Origin: Lacisediminihabitans sp040549465
GTDB taxonomy: Bacteria; Actinomycetota; Actinomycetes; Actinomycetales; Microbacteriaceae
Direction of reading: 5' to 3'
Assembly (NCBI RefSeq): GCF_040549465.1
Contig: NZ_JBEPTL010000004.1
Coordinates: 62,001 to 126,000 of the forward strand
DNA: 64,000 nucleotides
Position numbers and translations under genes: made by a program. Numbering within the stretch: position 1 is the stretch's first letter; every line of letters starts with the position of its first letter. The notes beneath the pieces are model-generated. The model saw only the letters and a list, made by a program, of their open reading frames with translations, was not told where the DNA came from and did not search any database. This document shows, piece after piece, positions 23,235 through 31,133 of the stretch.

Positions 23235-23639
23235 TGGTTGTTGCTGCACCGCGTATCTCGCGGCCTGACAACAGGCACTCGTCAACGCTGGGGACCGCAC
23301 TCATCCCGCCTACACGTTCCGTAAAGGCCATCCGTTTCTTCGACAGCCCCGTTACCGAGTGCACCTACCACCGACCTCGCTTGTAAGGCGTCACGGCTTC
23401 GGCTACTGCCCACTGTGGAGTTATCAAGGTGCGATGGTTCGAGTGCTTGCCGTGCCGGACTGTGAGGGCAGGGGAAGCGGGTACAGCGATAGGAGATCGA
23501 AGCGGTTCGGGCGAACTTCGATCAGGAGCGAGAGACGGTTACTGCTTCATCGGTTGCGTCCACGAGATCCGACCAACACAAGTCAGATTCCGGTAGACGA
23601 GAGACACGGCGGTAGGGGTACCAGGAGGCGGAGACGGGA
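23235..23639 (-). other. Non-coding stretch with an inverted repeat
   Basis: This 405-nt segment has no convincing gene. It contains an inverted repeat (GATCGAAG at 23495-23502, CTTCGATC at 23516-23523). A 34-aa ORF (23643-23539), coupled to the excisionase stop by ATGA, is possible but weak. Confidence 0.4.
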
Positions 23640-23837
23640 TCATGCGCTTTTCCGTTCGGCTGGCAGAGAGCTCAACCACCGCTGCGCTTCAGTGCGGGTG
23701 ATGATCGGTTTCGAGTTCGGGTACGACGGGACGAGATTGCCCTCGGCTATGTGTTTCCGCACCGTGTCGATGGACAGGTCTACGGCGATCGCCAGGTTAG
23801 GAATTGAGTAGGCGAGCTTGTCGAGTTCTGCGGTCAT
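23640..23837 (-). CDS. Excisionase-like helix-turn-helix protein
   Basis: The 65-aa protein (AYSIPNLAIAVDLSIDTVRKHIAEGNLVPSYPNSKPIITRTEAQRWLSSLP) is the MerR/HTH_17-type winged helix of phage excisionases: strand, HTH, wing, then a final helix. It follows the Cro-like gene by a 4-nt overlap. It probably binds the att arms and directs excision with the integrase, or acts as an early regulator. Confidence 0.8.
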   Translation of the reverse strand: MTAELDKLAYSIPNLAIAVDLSIDTVRKHIAEGNLVPSYPNSKPIITRTEAQRWLSSLPAERKSA

Positions 23838-24058
23838 GCCGCAACCCCTTTCATGAGCGTCTCGGGGCGGATACGCAAAAAGCCACCCACAGCGACTAGT
23901 TCGGCCATGTCGAAGGACTCGGTTCCGTTGAGTCGTTCTGTGAGGTCGGGCAGGTCGATGTGGGTGGCTTCTGAAACTATTTCGGGGGTGGTGCCGGTGG
24001 TTGTCATCGCTTCGCGGATGTTCGCGGCGACGGTCTGGGAGGTTCTTCTTGCTTGCAT
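23834..24058 (-). CDS. Cro-like XRE regulator
   Basis: The 74-aa protein (RRTSQTVAANIREAMTTTGTTPEIVSEATHIDLPDLTERLNG, FDMAELVAVGGFLRIRPETLM) has the five-helix XRE/Cro fold. It is the first gene of the leftward early operon, divergent from the repressor. The ATG at 24058 lies 7 nt after a good -10 box, so the transcript is likely leaderless. It should compete with the repressor for the shared operator. Confidence 0.75.
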   Translation of the reverse strand: MQARRTSQTVAANIREAMTTTGTTPEIVSEATHIDLPDLTERLNGTESFDMAELVAVGGFLRIRPETLMKGVAA

Positions 24059-24065
24059 AAGTGAA

Positions 24066-24094
24066 AGACTACATGTCACTAGTGACGTGTGCAA
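24066..24094 (-). promoter_or_regulatory. Early leftward promoter
   Basis: TTGCAC (24094-24089), a 17-nt spacer and TAGTCT (24071-24066) lie directly upstream of the Cro-like gene. The spacer contains the main palindromic operator, so repressor binding would block this promoter. Confidence 0.65.
24071..24090. promoter_or_regulatory. Repressor operator palindrome
   Basis: A 20-bp palindrome with a single mismatched pair has the perfect core GTCACTAGTGAC. It lies between the divergent repressor and Cro-like genes. A shorter palindrome CAAGCTTG (24092-24099) is next to it and may be a second site. Confidence 0.65.
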
Positions 24095-24139
24095 GCTTGT
24101 GCGGAACTATTTTCTGGCAAATATGGGTTTTCATGCGTC

Positions 24140-24145
24140 TAAAAT
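24140..24145 (+). promoter_or_regulatory. -10 box of repressor gene
   Basis: TAAAAT ends 6 nt before the repressor GTG, with no Shine-Dalgarno sequence, so the repressor mRNA is probably leaderless, as lambda cI is from PRM. The -35 region is weak, which is usual for an activator-dependent maintenance promoter. Confidence 0.5.
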
Positions 24146-24151
24146 GGTGCC

Positions 24152-24520
24152 GTGAACTACGAAACAGACATCGTCAACAAAGCAACCGCGCTCGTGCTGG
24201 CTGGCGCGGTCAAAACTGCCGAGTTGAATCAAGAGAAAATTGCCGCGATAACGGGTATCTCCATCACAACCGTTCAAAGGCTTTTCAAGCAGACGACTCT
24301 CAGCATGAAGGTGCCGCAGTTCGTCGCGATCGCGATTGCATGTAAGCGAGACCCCGCCGAGCTGCTGGCAGAGGTACTGCAGCATGCTGAGCGAATGTCG
24401 CAGGGTGATGCGACGGTGGTCCCATTCCCGAAGCCAAAGACCGCTGAGGAGATAGACCAATACCAGGAGAAACGTGCCGCGAGTCCATTCAATGAAGAAG
24501 CGGACGCGTCAGACTGGTAA
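24152..24520 (+). CDS. Phage repressor, XRE family
   Basis: The 122-aa protein has an N-terminal HTH (EKIAAITGISITTVQRLFKQTTLSMKVPQFVAIAIACKRDPAELLAEVL, residues about 27-80) and a polar tail without a LexA-like peptidase domain. It is followed by an ImmA-like metallopeptidase. It should maintain lysogeny by binding the divergent operator. The start is GTG, apparently leaderless. Lack of a self-cleavage domain fits induction through the neighbouring protease. Confidence 0.85.
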   Translation: MNYETDIVNKATALVLAGAVKTAELNQEKIAAITGISITTVQRLFKQTTLSMKVPQFVAIAIACKRDPAELLAEVLQHAERMSQGDATVVPFPKPKTAEEIDQYQEKRAASPFNEEADASDW

Positions 24521-24540
24521 ACCAATCGCGGGGGTGATTG

Positions 24541-24903
24541 ATGTACGACCCATACGACCATGCGGAGACACTCGGCATTGAGGTGGTGCACCGTCGCATC
24601 CGGACAGCGAACGGGTTGTGGTTCCCGGAGCACAACATGATCGTCATCCGCGAAGGAATGAAAGCCGTGTGGGATCGTTCGACGTTGGCACACGAGATCG
24701 CGCATGCCGCGTTAGGTCATTGTGATGACAGGCCGAAGCATGAAGTGATGGCCGACCGGTACGCGGCAGAGAACCTCATCGACGTGTCGGAACTACACGA
24801 GGTACGGCGGTGGGCGCCGGACAGTGCCCGGCTCGCGCATGAGCTCGGAGTTACGACTCGACTGCTGCGAGTGTGGTTGAACGTCCACCAGATAGCGAGC
24901 TGA
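24541..24903 (+). CDS. ImmA/IrrE-like metallopeptidase
   Basis: The 120-aa protein carries the zinc peptidase motif HEIAH (51-55) in RSTLAHEIAHAALGH, followed by EVMADRYAAENLI with a likely third ligand. This is the ImmA/IrrE (COG2856) family, which cleaves phage or ICE repressors to trigger induction. It is directly downstream of the repressor, as in ICEBs1. The ATG at 24541 has a GGGGGTG site. Its 3' end overlaps the integrase end by 53 nt, tail to tail. Confidence 0.9.
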   Translation: MYDPYDHAETLGIEVVHRRIRTANGLWFPEHNMIVIREGMKAVWDRSTLAHEIAHAALGHCDDRPKHEVMADRYAAENLIDVSELHEVRRWAPDSARLAHELGVTTRLLRVWLNVHQIAS

Positions 24904-26059
24904 ACTGCTCCGAGAACTGCTCCATCGCCGCGCGTAGTCGCACCAGGTCGCCTTTGGTCCTATAGGCGCGGGTCATGGTCACGTTGGAGTGACCGACGAT
25001 CAGGGAGATGAGGTCTTCGGGGACGCCGGATGCGTAGAGCAGGTCGACGGCGGTGTGTCGGAGGTCGTGGACGGTGACGTTCTTCTCAATTTTCAATGCT
25101 TTGAGGATGGCGCGCCAGTTCTCCCAATCTTTCGCCGGGTCGATCGGCTTCCCGTTGAGGGTGAACAGCAACCCCCACGGGTTCGGAGGTCGGGCGACCA
25201 TGTGTCGTTCGAGGATTGTTTTCAGTGGATCCACGAGTGGGATGATCCGCGGTTTCGTTTTCGGCCGTGTGAGGTACAGCCCACCCGTGAGGTGCCGGTG
25301 CTCGAAGTCGACAGGGACGGCCGGCACACCAGTGTGATCAGTGAGGGGGAGACGCTGCGTTTGCCAGGCAAGGTCGATGACATCTGTCACACGGTTGATC
25401 TCAATGCCGAGCACTTCCCCCTGCCGCGCACCCGTAAGGAGGGCGGTGGCCCACCGTGCGCCCATATCCGGGTCGCGGGACACATACTCGAGCACGGCGA
25501 GAGCTTCGATGATGTTGAACGCTTCACGGGGCGCTGATGACTTCCGGGGTGCGTCGGTGAGGTCGGCAGGGTTCCTCCCGATGCGTCCCTCTTGCACAGC
25601 CACTTTCAGCGACACAGCCATGGTCCGGTGCGCGAGCAGAGCGTAGGTGGAGGAGAGTCCCTGGTCGTTGGTGATGCGGTCGTGGACTCGGCGGATGTGC
25701 GCGGCGGTGAGCTTGTCCAGCTTCACTGTTCCGATCGCGGGGATGATGTGCTGGAACACGACGGACTTGTAACCGGCGAGCGTGTTCGGGCGAACCTTCT
25801 TCGACACGATCGCTTCGTACCAGTAGGTGAACCACTGCTCCACCGTTTGGTTCTTCGTGGGCAGGTCGCCGCGGGTTTTCAACTCTCGTCGTTTCGCATC
25901 CAGTTCGGTGAGCAGGTCGGCTTTGTTCTTCCGCCTGATCGTGACCCGGCGTCGTTTCCCGTCCGGGGAGGGGAGCTCTATCGTGCCCGTCCAGTATTGG
26001 AGCTTCTGCGTTTTGTCCGCCGGTACACGGAAGACCGCGCCTTCACCCTTGCCTCGCAT
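24851..26059 (-). CDS. int: Tyrosine recombinase (prophage integrase)
   Basis: The 402-aa protein has a core-binding SAM-like domain (about 70-160, VEQWFTYWYEAIVSKKVRPNTLAGY) and a C-terminal catalytic domain with Arg in TGARQGE (R212), HDLRHT (H331, R334), GHSNVTMTRAY (H357, nucleophile Y366). An AP2-like basic N-terminus precedes it. The ATG at 26059 follows the upstream stop by 2 nt; a TTG at 26095 is less likely. It catalyses integration at the tRNA att site about 0.5 kb away. Confidence 0.95.
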   Translation of the reverse strand: MRGKGEGAVFRVPADKTQKLQYWTGTIELPSPDGKRRRVTIRRKNKADLLTELDAKRRELKTRGDLPTKNQTVEQWFTYWYEAIVSKKVRPNTLAGYKSVVFQHIIPAIGTVKLDKLTAAHIRRVHDRITNDQGLSSTYALLAHRTMAVSLKVAVQEGRIGRNPADLTDAPRKSSAPREAFNIIEALAVLEYVSRDPDMGARWATALLTGARQGEVLGIEINRVTDVIDLAWQTQRLPLTDHTGVPAVPVDFEHRHLTGGLYLTRPKTKPRIIPLVDPLKTILERHMVARPPNPWGLLFTLNGKPIDPAKDWENWRAILKALKIEKNVTVHDLRHTAVDLLYASGVPEDLISLIVGHSNVTMTRAYRTKGDLVRLRAAMEQFSEQFSSLSGGRSTTLAAVES

Positions 26060-26061
26060 GG

Positions 26062-26331
26062 CTATTCCGGATCCTCGGCGGTCGTCACGAGCCAATATCG
26101 AAATGCCTCACCCCGGCGTGACGGACCGTCTGAGTAGATGTCTTCGAGGCTCAGATTCTTGTTCGTGAATCCGACAGGGCCGGGCACCTGGTGGGTTGAC
26201 CCAATCTCGTTATTCCATGGGAATTTCCAGTAGTGCGGGTCTTTGACAATCGCGACTCGTTCGCCGTTTTTGAACGCCTTCTCGAATGCGCGCTTATCTA
26301 CCCGCTGGATAATCACCGGTCCGCTGCTCAT
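26062..26331 (-). CDS. Small gene upstream of integrase
   Basis: An 89-aa protein (MSSGPVIIQRVDKRAFEKAFKNGERVAIVKDPHYWKFPWNN..., RRGEAFRYWLVTTAED) is placed by the ATG at 26331 with GAGGA upstream. It ends 2 nt before the integrase start and shares its transcript. No family is recognised. It could be a recombination directionality or host-interaction factor, but nothing in the sequence proves this. Confidence 0.6.
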   Translation of the reverse strand: MSSGPVIIQRVDKRAFEKAFKNGERVAIVKDPHYWKFPWNNEIGSTHQVPGPVGFTNKNLSLEDIYSDGPSRRGEAFRYWLVTTAEDPE

Positions 26332-26414
26332 GCTGTCCTCGTTTCGATGGTGTTTTCGGTGCCGTTGGCGGGGTCGCCGTTGACCCCTGCGGTTCTTCTT
26401 TCGGTGCTGATCAC
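26328..26414 (-). CDS. Possible 28-aa coupled ORF
   Basis: A GTG with AGGGAG upstream opens a 28-aa frame (MISTERRTAGVNGDPANGTE...) that overlaps the next ATG by 4 nt. The coupling suggests it may be translated as a leader peptide. There is no other support. Confidence 0.3.
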   Translation of the reverse strand: MISTERRTAGVNGDPANGTENTIETRTA

Positions 26415-26550
26415 TGCGTTCTCCCTGTCCGGCCCCTAGGTGTAGCCGATACTGTAGCCATCGGTACATTCTCAGGCACACTCGTGCGTGCCCATACGGA
26501 CACTCTACACGTCAGAATAGCCAGAATACAAGCCATATCAGGGACGAATA

Positions 26551-26601
26551 GGACGACTTAAAATCGTCCCAGTGTGGGTTCGAACCCCACCGGGGGTACC
26601 A
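26551..26601 (+). other. Candidate attR: 3' fragment of a tRNA gene
   Basis: The sequence GGACGA-CTTAAAA-TCGTCC, a T arm (GTGGG TTCGAAC CCCAC), an acceptor strand CGGGGGT and an encoded ACCA match the 3' half of a tRNA. No 5' acceptor strand (RCCCCCG) occurs upstream, so the 5' half should be at the other end of the prophage. The loop would give anticodon TAA (Leu), but the variable region is too short for a Leu tRNA, so identity is unclear. Confidence 0.7.
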
Positions 26602-26651
26602 AATATTGGACGCCGATAGTCGTGCTGGCGAGCGGGCCCGTTGCCTGTGAG

Positions 26652-26852
26652 CTAAGCCGTAGCGTACAGCCCGCGCAGTGCTTCATCGAAGTCGCTGAAC
26701 TGCCCCACCGACCTCGACTCGGAGTCTTTCAGCAGCAGTCCGCTCGGCGTCCGCAGCAGGCTTCCGGCGAGCTCGCCGGTCACCTGGTGCTTGACCACCC
26801 AGCGACCTTCACCGGCGTCCACCACATAAAACATCTCTCCAATGGTTGCCAT
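26652..26852 (-). CDS. Small hypothetical protein at prophage border
   Basis: A 66-aa protein (MATIGEMFYVVDAGEGRWVVKHQVTGELAGSLLRTPSGLLLKD..., VGQFSDFDEALRGLYA) looks like a small beta-rich fold that ends in one helix. It is the first chromosomal gene beyond attR. AGGGGA lies upstream of the ATG. No function known. Confidence 0.6.
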   Translation of the reverse strand: MATIGEMFYVVDAGEGRWVVKHQVTGELAGSLLRTPSGLLLKDSESRSVGQFSDFDEALRGLYATA

Positions 26853-26977
26853 GTCTGCATGTCCCCTTTCGTCGACAGCAACACGTTAGGCATCACCTCG
26901 GCGCGGTCGCTATGGCGAAACGGTGACGGCTCGGCGACGATCAGGTGAACGGGCATCCGCGTGACCGGGTTGCGACC

Positions 26978-29032
26978 TCAGGGATTGCTGGGTGTCGGGC
27001 TTGGTTCGACGAACCGGAACCAGGCCCACACGGCGAGACTGATTGCCGCGAAGGCGCCAGCGACGGCCAGGGAGCCGGCGATCGGAAAAGTAGCGTTCCT
27101 GCCGCCGAGAATTACGCCCGCGGCGATCACACTCGCGATGACGATCGCACCCAGCCAGATCGAGAACGACCATTCCAGGATGGCGCGCCCCGGCAATCCG
27201 GCGATCGGTATCAGCAGGATGACTGCGGAACCGAATCCGGCGAGGGCTATGGTCGCCAGGGTCTCGGCCAGGAACGAGGCCCAGAAGCCTTCTACCGGCC
27301 CGAGCCAGCTACGCCCGAACCAGGCGAGGATCGCCAGCAGAGTCACCGATCCGATCTCGACCAGGTTCACCACGGCGCGTGGCTTCGCCGGAATGTCCGC
27401 GGCAAAGCCCACACCGAGCAGTGCACCCGCGACCACCGGCGGCTCGATGCCGGTCCAGCGGGAGAGGAGAGCTGCCAGGAGGGCCGCGAGCAGCATGATC
27501 GGCAGGAATCTCAGTCGACCGCTCACCCGTTGCCAACCCGAGGCCAGACGGGTGGAGATCGCAACACCGACCACGTTGAGGATCGCGAGGCCGAGTACAA
27601 CCGCGGCCGCGAGACGCAGGTAGCGCACCTGGTCGTTGATGCCGCCGGTAAAGAGGATGACTCCGGCTGCGACGGCGAGCGGCACCGCACCGGCGAGCCA
27701 CGGGTTGACTGTCGGCGCGTCATCCGGTTGCGGCGCGGCCTGTTGGTTGCGGCCCATGAAGCGAATACTCGGCTTGCGGATGCGACCGCGCAGCGCATTG
27801 GCCATCAGTCGAAGGGGCAGCGCCACCAGCAGGATGAACCCGAGGGCGAGCAGGGGAGCCATAGGCCAGTTGCCGCGGGCGACCGTGTCAATGACCGAGG
27901 GCAGGCTGGCCCCGAGCCTGGTGGGAGTTCCCCAGGTGCTGAACGGACCTGAGCCGCCTGCCGGTGGTGGGGAGCCTGGCAGGGTCGGCGCGGGGACGGT
28001 GGGTGACGACGGTGTGGGCGTCGCCGACGGCGGCTGCGCCGGGGGTTGCGACGAGGGCGGAGCTGTCGGCTTCGGCGGTGCCGTGGCGCCACCTTTCGGG
28101 CCGAAATAGATTGGCGACGGCGCACTTGGCGCACTGAAGTTGCCGGCCGCGTCACGTTGCACCGCAAGCATGGTGTGCGTGCCGTTCGGCGGCCCGGTGT
28201 AGCTGCAGGTCCATGCTCCGCCGGAAACGGAGGAGGAGCAGACGGGCGAGTTGTCGACGTAGACGTCGACCGTTCCGCCGCTCTCGCCGTTGCCGCGGAA
28301 CACGACGGTGGCGTCGAGTACGCGCGACCCCGCCGCCGGCGCGGTGATGGTCGGACTTGCCGGAGCCTCCTTGTCGACCACGATGTCCAGGGTTCCCGAG
28401 GCGGCGGAGGAAGCGCCGTTGCCCATATCAGCACGGGACTGCGAAGCCTGCACCGTATAGCGGCCGTTCGGCACATTCAGCGGGCACGACCAGTAGCCGC
28501 TGGATGTCGCCACGGTCGTGCATCCGGACGCGCCGTTGACCGTGGCCTTCACCGTGGTTCCGCTGAATGCGGTGCCTGAGATGAGGCCGGTGGTGATGAA
28601 TCCGGGCGCCCCTTCGATGGTGGGCGCACCGAGCACGTCGATGGTCGCGGTCGCTTGGCTCGGCACGCCGTTGAGATTTTGTTTCGCAGTGAGCGGGATG
28701 TCGTTGCCGTTGGGCAGCGAGGTCGGGCACTCCCAGCTGGTCGCCTGGTCGACGGGAATGGTGCAAAGGCCTGTAGTGCCACTGCTAACGGTCACGCTGG
28801 CGCCGGCATCCTTGGTTCCCTTGAGGGTGAAAGCGTTAGTGGGAGAGAAGTTGGGTCCGGTGATCGCAAATGCGGCGACCAACTGATTGTCGCCAGGATC
28901 CGCCGCCGCGACCATCGGTGCAGCCAGCGCCAGAGCCATGATCACCAGCCCGAAAACGGCGACTCGACCGAGAGCGCTCGTTCCGCGATCGCGAAACGAA
29001 CGTCGAGGGACGTTCGCGTGTGAGGGCTGCAC
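26978..29032 (-). CDS. Large secreted/membrane protein with Ig-like domains
   Basis: The 684-aa protein has a signal peptide (ends near residue 44), Ig-like beta repeats with paired cysteines (about 50-315, e.g. GCTTVATSSGYWSCPLNVPNG and PVCSSSVSGGAWTCSYTGPPNG), a Pro-rich spacer (320-365) and about eight membrane helices (390-680). The domains resemble Ig-like repeats of actinobacterial surface proteins. It may bind a ligand outside the membrane. A GTG start with GGAGGTACG was used. Function unknown. Confidence 0.75.
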   Translation of the reverse strand: MQPSHANVPRRSFRDRGTSALGRVAVFGLVIMALALAAPMVAAADPGDNQLVAAFAITGPNFSPTNAFTLKGTKDAGASVTVSSGTTGLCTIPVDQATSWECPTSLPNGNDIPLTAKQNLNGVPSQATATIDVLGAPTIEGAPGFITTGLISGTAFSGTTVKATVNGASGCTTVATSSGYWSCPLNVPNGRYTVQASQSRADMGNGASSAASGTLDIVVDKEAPASPTITAPAAGSRVLDATVVFRGNGESGGTVDVYVDNSPVCSSSVSGGAWTCSYTGPPNGTHTMLAVQRDAAGNFSAPSAPSPIYFGPKGGATAPPKPTAPPSSQPPAQPPSATPTPSSPTVPAPTLPGSPPPAGGSGPFSTWGTPTRLGASLPSVIDTVARGNWPMAPLLALGFILLVALPLRLMANALRGRIRKPSIRFMGRNQQAAPQPDDAPTVNPWLAGAVPLAVAAGVILFTGGINDQVRYLRLAAAVVLGLAILNVVGVAISTRLASGWQRVSGRLRFLPIMLLAALLAALLSRWTGIEPPVVAGALLGVGFAADIPAKPRAVVNLVEIGSVTLLAILAWFGRSWLGPVEGFWASFLAETLATIALAGFGSAVILLIPIAGLPGRAILEWSFSIWLGAIVIASVIAAGVILGGRNATFPIAGSLAVAGAFAAISLAVWAWFRFVEPSPTPSNP

Positions 29033-29145
29033 CGTACCTCCATTTAGCTAGGCATTCTCGGCAGAGTCAATTCGTAGCCAGGAGAAATGAACGGGTGTAG
29101 GCCATTGACGCGGTGTTCGATGAACGCCATGCTTCATAGTCAAGT

Positions 29146-29167
29146 GACTGGGACATGTGACCCAGTC
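29146..29167. promoter_or_regulatory. Probable TetR operator
   Basis: GACTGGG and CCCAGTC are inverted around an 8-nt centre, giving a 22-bp palindrome 23 nt before the TetR gene start. Position and form fit autoregulation of this TetR-headed operon. Confidence 0.55.
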
Positions 29168-29190
29168 GGGCCCGAATCGGAGGCGAGCGG

Positions 29191-29868
29191 ATGACGCGAC
29201 TCTCCTCCGACGAGCGTCGGGCCGCACTCATCCAGGCCGCCCTGCGCGTGATCGACCGCGACGGTGTGCACGGTGCGACCACCAGGGCGATCGTCGCCGA
29301 GGCTGGGATGTCGCTGGCCAGCTTCCACTACGCGTTCCGATCTCGCGACGAGATGATCAGCGAACTCATCGCCTTCGTGGTGGAGAACGAGCAGCAGGTT
29401 TCGCTGGCTGCGGTCCGCCCGGATGCCGACATCCACACCGTCGTCAGGGCCGGCCTCCAGGCCTTCTTCGACCTCCTCGTCTCGAACCCCACCCGCGAGC
29501 AGGCCCTGTTCGAGCTCATGCACTATTCGCTGCGTAGACCGGATCTCGGCGAGCTACCCAGGGTGCAGTACGCCAGTTATTTCAAGGCCGGCCGCGTGCT
29601 GCTGGAGAGTGGCGCACGGGCGGCGGGCATCAGCTGGAGCCTCCCGATCGACGAGCTCGCGCGGGTTCTCATTGCTCTCACGGATGGTCTCACCCTCGCC
29701 TGGCTCGCCGACCGGGACGACGAAGCCGCCGGCCTCCTGATGGATTTCGCTGCCGAGACGATCGCAGGCCTCGCCGTACCCGCCCTCGCCGTGCCCGCCC
29801 TCACCAAACCGACCCGAGGCCTATCCGCCCGAACTGCAGCCGTCCGAACCAAGGAGCACCAACGATGA
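29191..29868 (+). CDS. TetR family transcriptional regulator
   Basis: The 225-aa protein has the TetR HTH at its start (RRAALIQAALRVIDRDGVHGATTRAIVAEAGMSLASFHYAFRSRDEMISELI, about 9-58) and a helical ligand domain. GGAGG lies upstream of the ATG. It heads a four-gene operon joined by 4-nt overlaps and probably represses it through the palindrome just upstream. Confidence 0.92.
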   Translation: MTRLSSDERRAALIQAALRVIDRDGVHGATTRAIVAEAGMSLASFHYAFRSRDEMISELIAFVVENEQQVSLAAVRPDADIHTVVRAGLQAFFDLLVSNPTREQALFELMHYSLRRPDLGELPRVQYASYFKAGRVLLESGARAAGISWSLPIDELARVLIALTDGLTLAWLADRDDEAAGLLMDFAAETIAGLAVPALAVPALTKPTRGLSARTAAVRTKEHQR

Positions 29869-31133
29869 CGACTTCCGAGATCGCCGACGCCCCCGCGCCC
29901 TTTGCCGAACCCCAGAAGCGGGTGAAGGCGAGCTGGATCACTTTCTTCGCCGCAGCCTGGCTGGGCATCTGGATGGCGCAGCTCACGCCGATCCAGCTGC
30001 TGCTGCCGCAACAGATCGAAGATCGGCTGAAACCCACCTACTGGGTGGACAACGTGGTGGCGTTCGGGGTGGTCTCCGGCATCGCGGGGATCTTCGCCCT
30101 GGTGGCCTTCCCCCTCACCGGTGCTCTCTCCGACCGCACGACCTCGCGGTTCGGGCGCCGCCGACCATGGATTGCCGCAGGAGCGCTCCTGTTCGCCGTT
30201 GGACTGATCCTGCTCGGTGCGCAGACCACGATTATCGGCATCGGCGTCTTTTGGTCGGTGTCGCTCATCGGTTTCTGCGTGGTCTCCGCCGCCCTCACTG
30301 CCATGATCTCCGACCAGGTACCGGTCAACCAACGAGGGTTCGTCTCCGGGTTCATCTCGGCACCGCAGGCGATCGGCACGATGGTGGGCCTCGCGCTGGT
30401 GGTCGTACTCGGGCTCAGCATCTCGAGCGGCTACACGCTGGTCGGCGTGCTCCTGGTCATTCTCGTCATTCCTTTCCTTCTGCGGGTGCCGGATGCCGTA
30501 CTCCCGCGATCCGATCGCGAGCCGCTGACTTTCCGACGGCTCATCTCGGGATTCTGGATCAGCCCACGCGCCTACCCTGACTTCGGCTGGACGCTCCTCA
30601 GTCGCATCCTGGTCAATTTCGGCAACGCGTTCGGGGTGGCACTGCTCTTGCAGTTCCTGCAGTACGGACTGCATCGCACGGATGCCGAGGGTGACCTGCT
30701 GATCCTCGTGGCGATCTACCTGGTCTTCGTGATCATCGCCTCCATCATCTCCGGGCGGCTCTCCGATCGCCTCGGGCGCCGCAAGGCCTTCGTGTTCGTC
30801 GCATCGGCCCTGCAGGCCATCGCCGCCCTCATGCTCGCCTTCGTGCCAGAGTTCACCCTTGCCATGGTCGCGGCGGGGATTCTCGGCCTCGGCTATGGCT
30901 GCTTCCTCTCCGTCGACCAGGCGCTGGCGACGCAGGTGCTGCCCGATGCCCACACCAGGGGAAAGGATCTCGGCATCATGAACATCGCCACCGCGTTTCC
31001 GCAGGCCATGGCCCCTCTCATCGGAGCTTTCGTGGTCGCGGCGCTCGCCGGATTCCAGGGGCTCTTCGTGCTGTCGGCCCTCACCGCCCTCCTCGGCGCG
31101 CTCGCCGTACTGCCGATCAAGTCGGTGCGCTGA
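29865..31133 (+). CDS. MFS transporter (GPH/SLC45-like)
   Basis: The 422-aa protein has about 12 membrane helices in two sets of six. The loop LTGALSDRTTSRFGRRRPWI (about 81-100) is the motif of sugar-type GPH/SLC45 MFS carriers, and a second LSDRLGRRKAF appears in the second half. It overlaps the TetR stop and the next gene's start (ATGA, TGATG). Its substrate is presumably that of the two enzymes encoded after it, possibly a sugar acid or amino acid. Confidence 0.88.
   Translation: MTTSEIADAPAPFAEPQKRVKASWITFFAAAWLGIWMAQLTPIQLLLPQQIEDRLKPTYWVDNVVAFGVVSGIAGIFALVAFPLTGALSDRTTSRFGRRRPWIAAGALLFAVGLILLGAQTTIIGIGVFWSVSLIGFCVVSAALTAMISDQVPVNQRGFVSGFISAPQAIGTMVGLALVVVLGLSISSGYTLVGVLLVILVIPFLLRVPDAVLPRSDREPLTFRRLISGFWISPRAYPDFGWTLLSRILVNFGNAFGVALLLQFLQYGLHRTDAEGDLLILVAIYLVFVIIASIISGRLSDRLGRRKAFVFVASALQAIAALMLAFVPEFTLAMVAAGILGLGYGCFLSVDQALATQVLPDAHTRGKDLGIMNIATAFPQAMAPLIGAFVVAALAGFQGLFVLSALTALLGALAVLPIKSVR

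Noticed and set aside
23539..23643. 34-aa ORF coupled to the excisionase stop
   Set aside because: Only the ATGA overlap supports it; the composition is not protein-like enough to list as a gene.
26551..26601. Intact tRNA gene
   Set aside because: No 5' acceptor or D arm can be found upstream; only the 3' half is present.
26945..27952. 335-aa plus-strand ORF
   Set aside because: It has Arg/Gly/Gln-rich composition typical of the reverse of a GC-rich gene, opposite the 684-aa membrane protein.
29577..30953. 458-aa minus-strand ORF
   Set aside because: Asp/His/Glu-rich antisense frame of the MFS and TetR genes, without motifs.
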